Source: JANMGV01 sp037440405 (lineage in GTDB: Bacteria; Planctomycetota; Planctomycetia; Pirellulales; Pirellulaceae). From it: 50,783 nt of DNA. A model generated the notes under the pieces. It did no database searches. It was not told the DNA's origin and worked only from the letters and a program-made list of their open reading frames with translations. The stretch is taken from positions 1 through 50,783 of the forward strand of contig JBBIUE010000032.1 of assembly GCA_037440405.1 (NCBI GenBank), read 5' to 3'. Below, in pieces: positions 34,118-44,193 of this stretch. The stretch's first letter is position 1. Every line of letters begins with the position of its first letter. The position numbers and the translations under genes are program-made.

Positions 34118-35401
34118 ATGGAAACCAAGGACTCTCCATTGTCAAAGCTTCACAGCAAGATTCTGAATCGATGTTGGAAGCAATCGGGTTTCCGGTCGCT
34201 GGTAGTCTTCTTGCTAGCCGCACTTGTTGCCTGTCATGCCTCCGGTCAGGTTCAGCAAGTCAGCGATAGCGATGAGATATCTGAGCTAAGTCAATGGATC
34301 GAGAATTTGGATTCGCCTTCCTTTGCGGTTCGTCAAGAAGCAACGAATCGGTTGGGGGCCATGGGCGACTCGATTGTGAGTCAGCTTGAAACAGCTCTGG
34401 AGCACGAGCGTGATTTAGAAGTTCGGTCGCGGTTAATCTCATTGTTGACAGAATTGCGTCACGTCCGTCTCAAGCGGCAATTGAACGAATTCCGTGCGGA
34501 TCCCGATGTTCAAAACGATCATGGTCTCACTGCTTGGAAGCCTCTCACGGAGCGTGTTGGAGCAACCCGCGTTGCAAAGCTAATGCTGATCGAAATGTAC
34601 GAAGCTCAACCCAATCTAATGAGGTTTATCGGTGGACCAAGCGAGCAACTTCTCGAGGCTATGACAAAATACGCCGTGCGAAATTCCGATCAGCGTTCCC
34701 GGCGCAGCCCGGGTCATGCCACATCTCTTTTGCTGGTAAGCGTGGTCACGAAGGAGAGGATTCCTGACGAAGTGCAATTGCAGATTGTCCAGTCGGTCTA
34801 TAACCAGGATTTTCTACTGCGATTAAGCGATCCTCGATGGCAGACCGAGAACCGAAAACTGGTGGGTGCTTGGCTGCTAACGTTGTCTCGAGAACTTTCC
34901 CGAGAAGGTCTCCGACTTGCCGTTCAATTTGATCTGCCAGAGGGCATCGAGCTCGCTCGATCATTCGTCGCGATCCCAAGACAAGATCCCATTGCATTTC
35001 TCGACGCGATGCGTGTTTTTGCGAGACATGGCACGGAGCAAGACTTGACGCTGCTCGAACCATTGCTTGATCGTGACGACATCTTGATTGAAACCCGTAT
35101 GCCAAGCCAACGCCGAGCCGGGTCGAACCAGGACTTCGAATCCGTGCCATTGTGGGATGAAGGTGAGGTTCTTCAAGTGCAGAAACGCGATGCGGCACTG
35201 GCAGCCTGCGTCCTCATTCGCAAGCTCGAACCGAAAGACTTTTTTGACAATTTTAAGGTGGAAAAGGGATGGGAATTTCGGTTCACTGACATTGGCTTCC
35301 CATTCAGTCAGCAAGAAAAACGGGACACAGCCCTGAAGCGTTGGAAAGAGTCAGCACCGAAATCGGAGCCAGCAACTAAGTCCCCAGCAAGTCGCAGCTA
35401 G
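34118..35401 (+). CDS. Exported protein of unknown function with HEAT-like helices
   Basis: About 427 residues from ATG 34118; the open frame begins at GTG 34088. A hydrophobic segment (FRSLVVFLLAALVACHASGQ) is probably a signal sequence. Residues about 45-110 (LSQWIENLDSPSFAVRQEATNRLGAMG and the following helices) match the short HEAT-like element common on planctomycete exported proteins. The remaining roughly 300 residues are helical without a known motif, including LEPLLDRDDILIETRMP and KLEPKDFFDNFKVEKGWEF. The tail is rich in K, S and P. Probably periplasmic and protein-binding; no catalytic motif. It is separated from the preceding cassette by a hairpin. Confidence 0.8.
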   Translation: METKDSPLSKLHSKILNRCWKQSGFRSLVVFLLAALVACHASGQVQQVSDSDEISELSQWIENLDSPSFAVRQEATNRLGAMGDSIVSQLETALEHERDLEVRSRLISLLTELRHVRLKRQLNEFRADPDVQNDHGLTAWKPLTERVGATRVAKLMLIEMYEAQPNLMRFIGGPSEQLLEAMTKYAVRNSDQRSRRSPGHATSLLLVSVVTKERIPDEVQLQIVQSVYNQDFLLRLSDPRWQTENRKLVGAWLLTLSRELSREGLRLAVQFDLPEGIELARSFVAIPRQDPIAFLDAMRVFARHGTEQDLTLLEPLLDRDDILIETRMPSQRRAGSNQDFESVPLWDEGEVLQVQKRDAALAACVLIRKLEPKDFFDNFKVEKGWEFRFTDIGFPFSQQEKRDTALKRWKESAPKSEPATKSPASRS

Positions 35402-35490
35402 TCAGCATTGGCGCGCCATTACGCATTTGATAGCTCGATACGAAAGCGCGCAAAGGAAACCAGAGCATCACTGGCTCCGCATCGAGGATG

Positions 35491-36294
35491 CTAACGTGCC
35501 GTCCAGCCGCCATCGACCGTGAGCATCGCACCGGTTGTATACGACGAGGCATCGCTCGCAAGAAAGATGGCGGCACCTTGAATTTCTTCTAATCGCGCCC
35601 AACGATCGAGAGCGACGGCACCGACAATAAACTTCTTCGCTTCTTCGCTTTCGGCGATCGGAATGTTCATTTCCGTCAAGAAAGGCCCTGGACAAATCGC
35701 GTTGCAAGTAATTCCGAATGACGCCAACTCAAGAGCCAAAGCGCGCGTCAATTGGACTACGGCTCCCTTGCTGGTGGCGTAGGGAGTTCGATTCGCCAGT
35801 CCGACGAGCCCCACCGCGCTGGCTAGATTGATGATCCTGCCATACTTCCGCGCCTTCATGTGAGGCACAGCCCCTTTGCAGGCCAGCCACATTCCCTCGA
35901 CATTCGTTTTCATCACCGATGTAAAATCGCTCAAGCTCAGTTGCTCAATGGGCCCTCGAATGTTGATTCCAGCGTTATTGATCAGCACATCGACTTGACC
36001 GAATTGCGTGAGGCACTCTTGAATCATGTTCTGGCAGTCGGTCTCCGAAGTAACGTCAGCCCCGAACCCAACGACGCGCGTCAAGAAAGCGGAGGATAAC
36101 CGCGAAGCCAGATCGTGGCATGCCTCTGCGTCGCGGCTTACCAGCAAAACGTTCGCCCCCGCTGAAGCTAAACCGGCAGCCATCGCTGCGCCCAATCCTT
36201 TGCTCCCGCCAGTAACAATCGCAGCTCTGCCATCCATCCGAAACTGCCGAATTCCGGGAAGCAATTCAAACTTGGTATTCATGGGTTGCGTCAT
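35491..36294 (-). CDS. Short-chain dehydrogenase/reductase (gluconate 5-dehydrogenase-like)
   Basis: Classical SDR of 267 residues. The cofactor motif TGGSKGLGAAMA is at about 29-40, NNAGINIRGP near 108, catalytic serine in NLASAVGL near 155 and the YATSK active-site tyrosine and lysine near 170. The PGPFLTEMN and DGGWTAR ends are family-typical. The residue after strand 2 (VSRD) favours NADP over NAD, but weakly. Closest in style to gluconate 5-dehydrogenase or glucose 1-dehydrogenase proteins; the true substrate is unknown. ATG 36294 and ATG 36282 are both usable starts. It converges on the preceding exported protein gene with a 90-base gap. Confidence 0.92.
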   Translation of the reverse strand: MTQPMNTKFELLPGIRQFRMDGRAAIVTGGSKGLGAAMAAGLASAGANVLLVSRDAEACHDLASRLSSAFLTRVVGFGADVTSETDCQNMIQECLTQFGQVDVLINNAGINIRGPIEQLSLSDFTSVMKTNVEGMWLACKGAVPHMKARKYGRIINLASAVGLVGLANRTPYATSKGAVVQLTRALALELASFGITCNAICPGPFLTEMNIPIAESEEAKKFIVGAVALDRWARLEEIQGAAIFLASDASSYTTGAMLTVDGGWTAR

Positions 36295-36507
36295 GGCCAG
36301 AATCTTTGCTCATTCGTTGCGAACCTTCAAGTAGAAAAATCGAGCCTACATTGTAGCGGACTATCTCGACAAACGATCTGGGCTTCGGCTCGAACCGTAT
36401 CGATCGAGCGGAGGGTCGTTTGGCAAGGCGAGACCGATGATAGGCTTCGGTCTACCCCTTGGACAGGACAGCGACCTGGCTTTGTCCAACAGGGACAAAT
36501 CCTCTGA

Positions 36508-39500
36508 CTATTTGCGGGGCGAGACGATCTTGAGATTGTCGTCTGGAACGCGATCGATCTCCAGGCAGAACGGATCGACCCCGGCTTTCTGTGGCAACTC
36601 AGCGACAATGAACGAGACGACGTTCGTTCCAGTGACTGCACGCACTCTTTGTCGATGCAACGTACTTCCATACTTCTTACCGGGAGGAGGCGCTGCAAAA
36701 GCCCCGATCTCTACAAATTGATCCATCGGGGATTCCACTTCAAGCCACTGATTCGACAGGGTATCGGTTTTCGGTGAGTCAGTAGTTGCGGCAGCCTCTG
36801 AGTATCGAAACTTTCGGCATTCGAACTCAAGTTCAACCTGGTACCGTCCATCATCGAGTATGGAATAAGAGGCTTGTCGAGCTCGGAGATCATAAACAAC
36901 CATATTCTCAAAGAGGTCGGCCAGTAATGGTTGATGCTCGGCAGAGCAAACATTCTGTAAGGCTTGGTATAAATCCATCGAGGTCGGATAAGGAGGAGGA
37001 GCGTATGCGAACTTGTCAACTAATGCACGCAACGCCGCATTCACGCGATCCTCTCCGAGAAACTCCTTCAATTGGTACATCACGACGCTGCCTTTATTGT
37101 AGTGGACATAGCCTTGCTGAGCTTCGACGGAGAGCAGAGGCTGTTCACGCAATAATTCGCTTCCGCGGCTGCGCAGGTACCGATCCATTTCGTAACGAAG
37201 GAACTTTCGCATCATGTCGCGACCGTATTTGCGTTCCATGACCATCAGCGAAGTGTATTGAGCCAAGGTCTCGGACAGTACGGTTGCTCCTTGCATGTTC
37301 GCGCCGATGACTTGGTGAGCCCACCATTGGTGCCCCATCTCGTGTGCGACGACGTAGTAAACCATATCGATGTCTTCTGGATCGCGCAGATCGGCGATGA
37401 AGCCAATCCCTTCCGAATACGGCATCGTCCCGGGAAATGCCTGAGCGAAGGTCGCGGTACGCGGGAATTCGATAATTCTCGCCTGGCGATGACGATAGGG
37501 ACCAAATTCTTGGCCGCAGTACTCCAACGTCGCTTGCATCGAATCAAGCATTTTTTCAACGTTCCAATGATGATCCGGATGGTAATAGACTTCGAGCGAA
37601 ACGCCGTTCCAGTCTCGAACAGCAACTTGGTATCGTGCCGACATGAATGAGCAGAAATTCAGCGAAGGATGGTCGAGTCGATAATGGAAGTAGTTCCGTC
37701 CGCTTTCATTCCATTTTCGTTGGAGCGATCCCGGAGCAATGGCTATCTGGTCGTCGCTGGTGCTGATGACGGTTTCGACTTCGACCCAGTCGCTATGATT
37801 GCTGATGTAATGATTGGAACGCGATTCGATGTCATTGACATCCAAGGGAGGCATGCGCCGCGGCGGTGGTAGACCGCGACGGCGTCGTTCATTGGGGTTC
37901 GTCAATTCACCCGATGGCTGATAGCCGAATTGCGGAGCAATTGTGTTATTGAAGAATGTCCCATTCTGAACGATTTCGGGATGACTCAGTGAGTTTTCAA
38001 AACCCTGAGAATCCGCTCGAACAGAATAGCGGACAACGATTTCTTCGCCCGGAGCCAATGGCTGATTCATCTTGAAAATGAAGTAGTTCAAGTCCTCATA
38101 GGCCGATTCCATAACGGCATTCGGTACATCCAGGGTTGTATCGTAATTCGCTGCGGTGTTGATGTAGAGACGCTCGATCGGTCCTGAGGAGCGATTGATC
38201 ATTCGCTGCTCGCCACGAAGCTCTAGGCCTCGCCCTCGCGGGTCGATGTCGATGTCGTATCGGATATGTGTCACTCGTGGCTGCGGAAACTTTGCATGGT
38301 CGCGGAACTCCGTTTCGTAACGTTGCGCCAACGATTGTAGTTGCTTGCGAGACTTCCAGGTGTTCAGGACCAACGTGTTGTAGTAAACCCATCCCGCGCA
38401 CGAAACCCAGGCCACCAGTAAGGCAGCTGAGGCCCATGCCAAACCTCCACTCCAATTTCGAACACCGATTCGCCAACGCCGAAGCAATCCGCGTTCTTTG
38501 CCCCTCGGCCACCAAAAGATGGCGGCGAGAGCCAACAATCCAGCGAACAAGAACCAGTACGCGGCAAACCATAGCATCGAGGACAAATAGGGAGCCACCC
38601 CAAACATGTCGGAATAGGTAGAACTCGCAAGCGATCCATAAACGAGCATCCGGCTTTCCCAGCCTACCAAGCTCCAAAAGAATTGATTCAGGACCAAGAA
38701 TGTCACAAACCCGAAGTAGCCGAGATACTTGTTGGGCGATACCACATGAACGAGCACTGCGACAACCAAAAGTAGGACGAATCTGGCGAAATCCCAACCC
38801 AACAACTCACTGCAATAAACGCCCCACTGATACCGATGATATCCATGTGCAGCTTGAGTCACTGCACCGGAAAGGATACCGGTCGCCAACACGATGAACA
38901 CGACCACAACCAAGGACGATAACTTTCCAACGTAGAGCAACCATGTTGGATGCGGGAGGGCATCATAAACGTCTTCCAAATGAGCGTCTCGCTCCTTCCA
39001 AACCAGAACGCCTGCGTAGTAAGTGACAATCGCAAGCAGGAAAATGTAGAGCGATCCGCGGATGATGTCGATCATCTTGTAGGTGACGGGAAGAGACGCT
39101 AATCCGTACGATTCGTTCTCTGCAAAAATCAGATTGATGGCAAGCATGAATCCCGCAAATCCGATGACGATGCGGAATACATTGCTCTTCAAGATAGCAA
39201 CCAAGTCGACGACGAACTGACTTCGCAGTTGAGCAACCGACGAGACAGTCCGTATCTCTGCGGTTGGCAACGGGATATTCGCCGAACGTCGGACCGTCGC
39301 ATCCGCGTCCTCCGGCTTCGTCGAGCGGCTCCTTTCGGTGAACGAGAAACGCCAAATGGTGAATGTTACAACAACGGCGCTCAATGTCAGCCATAGCAGA
39401 CGATTCCAAATCAAGGGCATGGCGAAGGCGACATATTGTTGGTTCATTTCTGCCGCCGTCCAATATTTGGTCAAGGAGCTATACAGCGAAATCGCAAAAG

Positions 39501-40128
39501 GATCGAGTAGTCCGGCGATCGATTCATAATCAAGATTTCTCGCAAGCTGGCCGGCAATGGTGTAGCCAATTAGGATCAGCAGCATGCCCAAGAATGCCGC
39601 AATGGTGCTTCGCGTCCAAATAGCAATGGCGAAGATAAGCGATGCAATGACGAGGCAGTTCGGAGCAGCGATCAGAAAAAAACCCCAAAGATGTGCGCCC
39701 CACACTGTGGGGCCAATTCTCTCCGCCTCCTGCCACGGCATCAACGAGCCAAGAATGACGCCAAGTGAAACCCCAACCATCGGAATCAGCGAAACCAAAA
39801 AGGCCGAAGTGAATCTGCCCAATAGATAGGGAACCTTCCGTAGTGGGTACGAAAAAACGTAGGGGGAAGTATGCGCGCTGAAGTCGCGGCAGGCGGCGGA
39901 ATTGACAAACGCCGTAACCATGACGCCCGCCAAAAAGCTAATCACTCCATAAAACACCTGGACCGAGTGCGGAGCATTGCGATAGGTGCTTTCGGCAGTA
40001 CCGCCGACTTGGACGTTGTCCGATGCAACGGCTCCGAAAATGAGAATAGTGACGACCGCCAGAAATACCCAGACCATCATTCCGCGCAGCCAGAATTTGG
40101 TCTCAAACCAAAAAATCTCTCGAAGCAT
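36508..40128 (-). CDS. ABC transporter permease fused to M1-type zinc aminopeptidase domain
   Basis: Protein of 1206 residues. The first half has at least a dozen membrane helices in two ABC-2-type permease blocks (about 12-265 and 315-590). Each block has helices such as GVISFLAGVMVTAFVNSA and FLLAIVTYYAGVLVW. The second half (about 600-1206) is an extracytoplasmic M1 gluzincin: HEMGHQWWAHQ with zinc ligands H929 and H933, catalytic E930, and third ligand E953 in SETLAQY. The family spacing of 19 residues to that glutamate is kept, and tyrosine-containing YVHYNKGS follows, as expected for an active peptidase. This permease-peptidase arrangement is known in other bacteria. It starts nine bases after the ATPase stop, so the two genes form one transporter. 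Confidence 0.92.
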   Translation of the reverse strand: MLREIFWFETKFWLRGMMVWVFLAVVTILIFGAVASDNVQVGGTAESTYRNAPHSVQVFYGVISFLAGVMVTAFVNSAACRDFSAHTSPYVFSYPLRKVPYLLGRFTSAFLVSLIPMVGVSLGVILGSLMPWQEAERIGPTVWGAHLWGFFLIAAPNCLVIASLIFAIAIWTRSTIAAFLGMLLILIGYTIAGQLARNLDYESIAGLLDPFAISLYSSLTKYWTAAEMNQQYVAFAMPLIWNRLLWLTLSAVVVTFTIWRFSFTERSRSTKPEDADATVRRSANIPLPTAEIRTVSSVAQLRSQFVVDLVAILKSNVFRIVIGFAGFMLAINLIFAENESYGLASLPVTYKMIDIIRGSLYIFLLAIVTYYAGVLVWKERDAHLEDVYDALPHPTWLLYVGKLSSLVVVVFIVLATGILSGAVTQAAHGYHRYQWGVYCSELLGWDFARFVLLLVVAVLVHVVSPNKYLGYFGFVTFLVLNQFFWSLVGWESRMLVYGSLASSTYSDMFGVAPYLSSMLWFAAYWFLFAGLLALAAIFWWPRGKERGLLRRWRIGVRNWSGGLAWASAALLVAWVSCAGWVYYNTLVLNTWKSRKQLQSLAQRYETEFRDHAKFPQPRVTHIRYDIDIDPRGRGLELRGEQRMINRSSGPIERLYINTAANYDTTLDVPNAVMESAYEDLNYFIFKMNQPLAPGEEIVVRYSVRADSQGFENSLSHPEIVQNGTFFNNTIAPQFGYQPSGELTNPNERRRRGLPPPRRMPPLDVNDIESRSNHYISNHSDWVEVETVISTSDDQIAIAPGSLQRKWNESGRNYFHYRLDHPSLNFCSFMSARYQVAVRDWNGVSLEVYYHPDHHWNVEKMLDSMQATLEYCGQEFGPYRHRQARIIEFPRTATFAQAFPGTMPYSEGIGFIADLRDPEDIDMVYYVVAHEMGHQWWAHQVIGANMQGATVLSETLAQYTSLMVMERKYGRDMMRKFLRYEMDRYLRSRGSELLREQPLLSVEAQQGYVHYNKGSVVMYQLKEFLGEDRVNAALRALVDKFAYAPPPYPTSMDLYQALQNVCSAEHQPLLADLFENMVVYDLRARQASYSILDDGRYQVELEFECRKFRYSEAAATTDSPKTDTLSNQWLEVESPMDQFVEIGAFAAPPPGKKYGSTLHRQRVRAVTGTNVVSFIVAELPQKAGVDPFCLEIDRVPDDNLKIVSPRK

Positions 40129-40137
40129 TGGGTTCTC

Positions 40138-41016
40138 TCACGCGGCAAGATGAACTTTGCTAAAGAACACATCCTCAAGCCCTGGCTCGACGGGAACAAA
40201 TCCGTCTGCCAAGGGTTCCTCACTCAGGACGTGAATCAGTGGCTTTCCCGCGACGAGTTTGGTTGAAATGATTTTGAATTCGCTCCGATAACGATCGAGA
40301 TCATGTTTGTCGATCGATTTGCGCCAAACTTTACCAACCAGCGACTCCTCGGCTTCCGCAGGAGAGCCAGCGTAGAGCACTCGGCCTAAATGAATGATTG
40401 CCATCTGAGAACATAGCTCCTTGACATCCTGGACGATGTGGGTCGAAAGGATCACGATCACGTTTTCGCCGACTTCCGACAGCAAGTTGTAGAAGCGGTT
40501 TCGTTCCGTGGGGTCGAGCCCAGCCGTCGGCTCATCAACGATCAGTAGCTGTGGGTTTCCGATTAGCGCTTGAGCGATTCCGAATCGCTGCTTCATGCCA
40601 CCTGAAAAGCTTGCGACCGCCTTCTTCCTCTGCGAGTATAAATTGACTCGCTCGAGCATCGCATCCACGCGTTCGCGACGCACGCGCGTCGGACCGATCC
40701 CTTTCAAGACGGCAATATGATCGAGCATGGCCCATGCTGATACTTTCGGATAAACCCCGAATTCCTGAGGCAGGTATCCGAGTATCGACCGCACTGACTG
40801 ATGGTCCTTCAGAACATCCATCTCTCCGAATTGTACAGAGCCACGATCGGGTTCTTGCAGGGTGGCTAACGTTCGCATCAACGTTGATTTACCCGCTCCA
40901 TTCGGCCCCAATAAACCGTACATTCCCCGCCGTATTTCCAACGATATCTCGTCTAATGCTCTCACTCCGTTGGGATACGTCTTCGACAAATTGGATACGA
41001 TCAGAGATTGACTCAT
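40138..41016 (-). CDS. ABC transporter ATP-binding protein
   Basis: ABC ATPase of 292 residues. Walker A is GPNGAGKST near residue 38, the Q-loop lies in YLPQEFGVYP, the signature is FSGGMKQRFGIAQA, Walker B is QLLIVDEPTAGLDP and the switch histidine is in ILSTHIVQD. The last 90 residues form the regulatory extension seen in the CcmA/NatA-like exporters, ending LEDVFFSKVHLAA. It supplies energy to the permease-peptidase encoded nine bases downstream. The exported substrate is unknown; the attached peptidase suggests processing of a peptide or protein at the outer face of the membrane. Confidence 0.95.
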   Translation of the reverse strand: MSQSLIVSNLSKTYPNGVRALDEISLEIRRGMYGLLGPNGAGKSTLMRTLATLQEPDRGSVQFGEMDVLKDHQSVRSILGYLPQEFGVYPKVSAWAMLDHIAVLKGIGPTRVRRERVDAMLERVNLYSQRKKAVASFSGGMKQRFGIAQALIGNPQLLIVDEPTAGLDPTERNRFYNLLSEVGENVIVILSTHIVQDVKELCSQMAIIHLGRVLYAGSPAEAEESLVGKVWRKSIDKHDLDRYRSEFKIISTKLVAGKPLIHVLSEEPLADGFVPVEPGLEDVFFSKVHLAA

Positions 41017-41514
41017 TCAGTTGCCCCAAAACAATAAAACGTCTCGCCCATCACCATTCCTTCGGAAGTTGCCCCCACAAACCTCGCCGATGCTCCATCG
41101 CTATTGAAGGGATTTCGCCTCTTCTGCAATTTGTATGATCCATTGCCAAGTGCTACCAGAGGTCCATCTCGGCGGTTTCGATTCACGTGAAAGTATTTCT
41201 GTGGCGTACATGCAGAAACACCGGTGATTCGTCAGCGAAAGCCGATTCGATTCTAAGTTTTTCATTATTCCGCTCGATGGTGAGCTTCCATTGGAACTCG
41301 GTGGAGGTGCTGGTTGTTCGTCAGGTGAGCGGACTTCTTGGCTTTCCCTCACAGATTTCATCGCAATCACTCAGCAGCGCCCCAGTGCCAAGCTAATCTC
41401 CATCTTTGGCGATTGGAAGATTTTGATCCTCGACTGACGATTAGCCTTCGTGTGTCGGACGATCCATCTTCTGGGCTCAAGAGCAACCTAAAATAGACTC
41501 GCTTCCATTGCGGC
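41017..41514. other. Gap between ABC operon and LOG gene
   Basis: No supported gene. The right part follows the LOG gene stop. Protein-like fragments occur in different minus-strand frames (for example a segment with EFQWKLTIERNNEKLRIESA near 41220-41330), each broken by stops. They may be decayed coding sequence. The promoter of the ABC operon should lie at the left end, but was not recognised. Confidence 0.4.
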
Positions 41515-42561
41515 TCACGACTCATTGACGGCATCAATGAGTCGTCGGAGCTCTCCAAGGGACTTCCGGTCAAAGTGCAGGACCAAGCGCGGTAATTCGC
41601 TCAGTTCCGGTTCATTCATTTCCGCTTTCAGCGCAGTCGTTTGTTGGATCGAACCAGATGCTAGGATATGAGCGAATTGCTGATTGAGCTCATCGAGCTG
41701 CTGAGGCGAAAGGGGGGAGGACATGCGTAATACCAATTGATCATCGACATAACGCATACTGTGATAGCGATGATAGAAACGAAGCAATTCTTGAACCGCA
41801 GTTTCTACGGAGTCCGTGATTTTGTAGAGGTTCAGATCCTCTGGGCTGATGAGCCGGTTGGCGAGCAAATGTTCGCGGATGAACTTGACGAGCATCTCCC
41901 AAAAACTTCCACCCGGAGCGTCGAGTAGCACGATGGGGAGCATCGTCTGTTTGCCTGTCTGAATGAGCGTGAGAACTTCCAAAGTCTCGTCAAGCGTCCC
42001 AAAACCTCCAGGAAGGCAAACGACTCCACTGCATTCCTTGAGGAACATCAACTTGCGTGTGAAGAAGTACTTGAGGGTGACGAGCTTGGAGTCCCCCTCA
42101 ATCACTGGGTTGGCACTTTGTTCGAATGGGAGCATGATGTTCAAGCCCATCGAGTTGTGACGACCGGCACCGCGGTGTCCGGCTTCCATGATTCCCCCTC
42201 CCGCTCCCGTGATCACCATCCATCCATGCACGATGATCTCTTCGGCGAGTTTCGACGCTTGTATAAAGGTCGGATGATCGTGGGGTGTTCGAGCTGATCC
42301 GAAGATCGTGACTTTTCGACGACGCCGATAGGGCTGAAATACCTTAAAAGCGTAACGGAGTTCTCGCAGCGTTCGACTGAGAATCTTTAGATCGCCGCGC
42401 GTTGTCCCGTCGACTTCCAGCCGATCGACTGTCCGACGCAGCATTGCGATCAGATCTTGCGAGCCCACGGCGGAAGGTTGTTCATCGGCAGGCTGCGGAC
42501 GCTCCTTTTCGTCTTCACCGAATGCTTCAGACTGGATGTTCAGGAAATTAGGATCGTCCAT
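41515..42561 (-). CDS. LOG-family (TIGR00730-type) nucleotide monophosphate nucleosidase-like protein
   Basis: About 348 residues from ATG 42561, which has TGGAGA eight bases upstream; the frame opens at TTG 42588. A central LOG/lysine-decarboxylase-like Rossmann domain spans about 85-265. It includes VTIFGSARTPHDHPT, VITGAGGGIMEAGHRGAG and the hallmark PGGFGTLDETLEVLTLIQTGK with catalytic glutamate. The N-terminal extension of about 85 residues and the C-terminal helical extension are longer than in plant LOG enzymes but typical for bacterial relatives. Family members hydrolyse nucleoside 5'-monophosphates to base and ribose 5-phosphate. Annotation as lysine decarboxylase would be a historical error. 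Monocistronic. Confidence 0.9.
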   Translation of the reverse strand: MDDPNFLNIQSEAFGEDEKERPQPADEQPSAVGSQDLIAMLRRTVDRLEVDGTTRGDLKILSRTLRELRYAFKVFQPYRRRRKVTIFGSARTPHDHPTFIQASKLAEEIIVHGWMVITGAGGGIMEAGHRGAGRHNSMGLNIMLPFEQSANPVIEGDSKLVTLKYFFTRKLMFLKECSGVVCLPGGFGTLDETLEVLTLIQTGKQTMLPIVLLDAPGGSFWEMLVKFIREHLLANRLISPEDLNLYKITDSVETAVQELLRFYHRYHSMRYVDDQLVLRMSSPLSPQQLDELNQQFAHILASGSIQQTTALKAEMNEPELSELPRLVLHFDRKSLGELRRLIDAVNES

Positions 42562-43075
42562 GAGTAGTCTCCACGGTTGCGTTTCCAATTGATGGGACGA
42601 CTGATTGCGTCCATAAAAGCCGTTGCTGCACCCAAGCGAGCGGAAGGCAAAGATTTATCAACTGCAACCAGTTGGGTGAATGAGGGCCTATGGTCTCGTT
42701 CCTCACATACGTTTCGGGATGGTAAAGGTTCACCCACCAGTCGCCCAAAAGATTTCGATAACTTCAGGGAACAAGGAACTTCAGTGAGTACAACATCGTA
42801 CCGAATCGCGTTTCATGCTGCGAGCGGACTGGGTGACCCTCGGCCTCGCGGTCGAGTTTAGGAAGGCGATGATAAGGCGTTCGTCAGCCGCAGACGGCCC
42901 ATCGCTACCGTGTCCGTGGGCCGCTTGCTCAACCGAAACTTCGACAAATCTCTAAGTTCGCGAGTTGTGTTCGCAACGAAAGGGATTGGTCAGTTACAAT
43001 AATGAAGATTTGCCGAGGATGAGCTGTGGGGCAATTGGCGTTTCAAGCAACTATCTTGTACGAAAGGGAAATCGA
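42562..43075. promoter_or_regulatory. Divergent region between LOG and MoxR genes
   Basis: No gene seen. It holds a 7-bp dyad CGGCCCA (42895-42901) / TGGGCCG (42917-42923), and TACAAT at 42995-43000, which could be the -10 box of the MoxR operon although no good -35 is present. Transcription from there would exclude the far upstream TTG 42965 as the MoxR start. Confidence 0.4.
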
Positions 43076-44110
43076 TTGGCGCTCGCAACGTCGTTAGAAA
43101 CCCACCCCGATATGCAGAATGCTGAGCGATTACGCAAAGCAGTCCATCAAATTCGCGAGCAAGTCTCGTTGGTCGTTGTCGGCCAGGATCAAGTGCTAAC
43201 ACAGTTGTTGATCGCCATTCTCGCACGCGGTCATTGTCTGCTGGAAGGCGTTCCAGGATTGGCAAAAACGTTGATGGTGCGTTCCTTAGCGGAATCCATG
43301 CATCTCAGTTTTCATCGCATTCAATTTACTCCGGACTTGATGCCGGCGGATATCACCGGAACCGACATCATTCAAGAATCCGCTGACGGTCGTCATCGAT
43401 CGCTAGTTTTCGAGCCTGGACCGATCTTCACTCAGATGCTATTGGCCGATGAGATCAATCGGACTCCACCAAAAACTCAGGCCGCACTCCTAGAGGCAAT
43501 GCAAGAACATGCGGTCACTGTGGGCGGAAAGACCTATCCACTCACAGAGCCGTTTTTCGTGCTTGCAACGCAAAATCCCATCGAGCAAGAAGGGACCTAT
43601 CCTCTGCCTGAGGCCCAACGGGATCGATTCCTATTTCAAGTACTGGTTGATTATCCTTCTCGCGAGGAGGAGGCAACCATCATTGATCGGACAACTTCTC
43701 CTTCCTCCGTCAAGATCAGTCCAGTCATCACGGGACCCGAAATTACTTTGTTCCAAGAGACCGTCCGAAAAGTTCCTCTTCCCGAACATGTCAAACAATA
43801 TGTTTTGGATCTGGTTCGCAAACTTCGACCGAGTGAGCAACAGCGATTTCCATGGGTTTCCGATCAAGTTGAGTGGGGGCCAGGCCCTCGCGCCGGTCAG
43901 CAACTCGTGTTGGGGTCGAAAGCTCGCGCATTGATCGAGGGCCGTCACCATGTAACCGTTGACGACGTTCAGCAGTTGGCCGCCCCGGCTCTCCGGCATC
44001 GTATCGTTCCCACCTTTCGTGCACAAGCCGACGGCATCTCGCCGGATGCGATTATTCAGCGAGCTCTACGCGAGATTCCCGTTCCGACTGCCGTCTCCTC
44101 TCGGGTGTAG
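43076..44110 (+). CDS. MoxR-family AAA+ ATPase
   Basis: AAA+ ATPase of about 344 residues. Walker A is GVPGLAKT; Walker B is LLADEINR followed by TPPKTQAALLEAMQE; sensor 1 is FFVLATQNPIEQEGTYPLPEAQRDRF; the C-terminal lid follows. The frame opens at TTG 42965. TTG 43076 is chosen for its AAGGG site seven bases upstream; ATG 43019 and ATG 43112 are alternatives. MoxR ATPases work with VWA proteins as chaperone-like pairs. The next genes encode DUF58 and two VWA-type membrane proteins, so they are its probable partners. Confidence 0.93.
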   Translation: MALATSLETHPDMQNAERLRKAVHQIREQVSLVVVGQDQVLTQLLIAILARGHCLLEGVPGLAKTLMVRSLAESMHLSFHRIQFTPDLMPADITGTDIIQESADGRHRSLVFEPGPIFTQMLLADEINRTPPKTQAALLEAMQEHAVTVGGKTYPLTEPFFVLATQNPIEQEGTYPLPEAQRDRFLFQVLVDYPSREEEATIIDRTTSPSSVKISPVITGPEITLFQETVRKVPLPEHVKQYVLDLVRKLRPSEQQRFPWVSDQVEWGPGPRAGQQLVLGSKARALIEGRHHVTVDDVQQLAAPALRHRIVPTFRAQADGISPDAIIQRALREIPVPTAVSSRV

Positions 44111-44193
44111 CACATGTTCATTGATGGACGCCAACCTGCGAAAGCGAATCCACCGAGGATCGCCTTTGAGAATATCCTAGCCGGACGTTGCCG

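Noticed and set aside
41101..41370. 89-codon minus frame between the ABC and LOG genes
   Set aside because: Low-complexity composition; other frames over the same bases look equally protein-like, so no single frame is supported.
41515..42561. Lysine decarboxylase annotation
   Set aside because: PGGFGTLDE and GxxGxGIMEA-type motifs identify the LOG family, which lacks PLP decarboxylase features.
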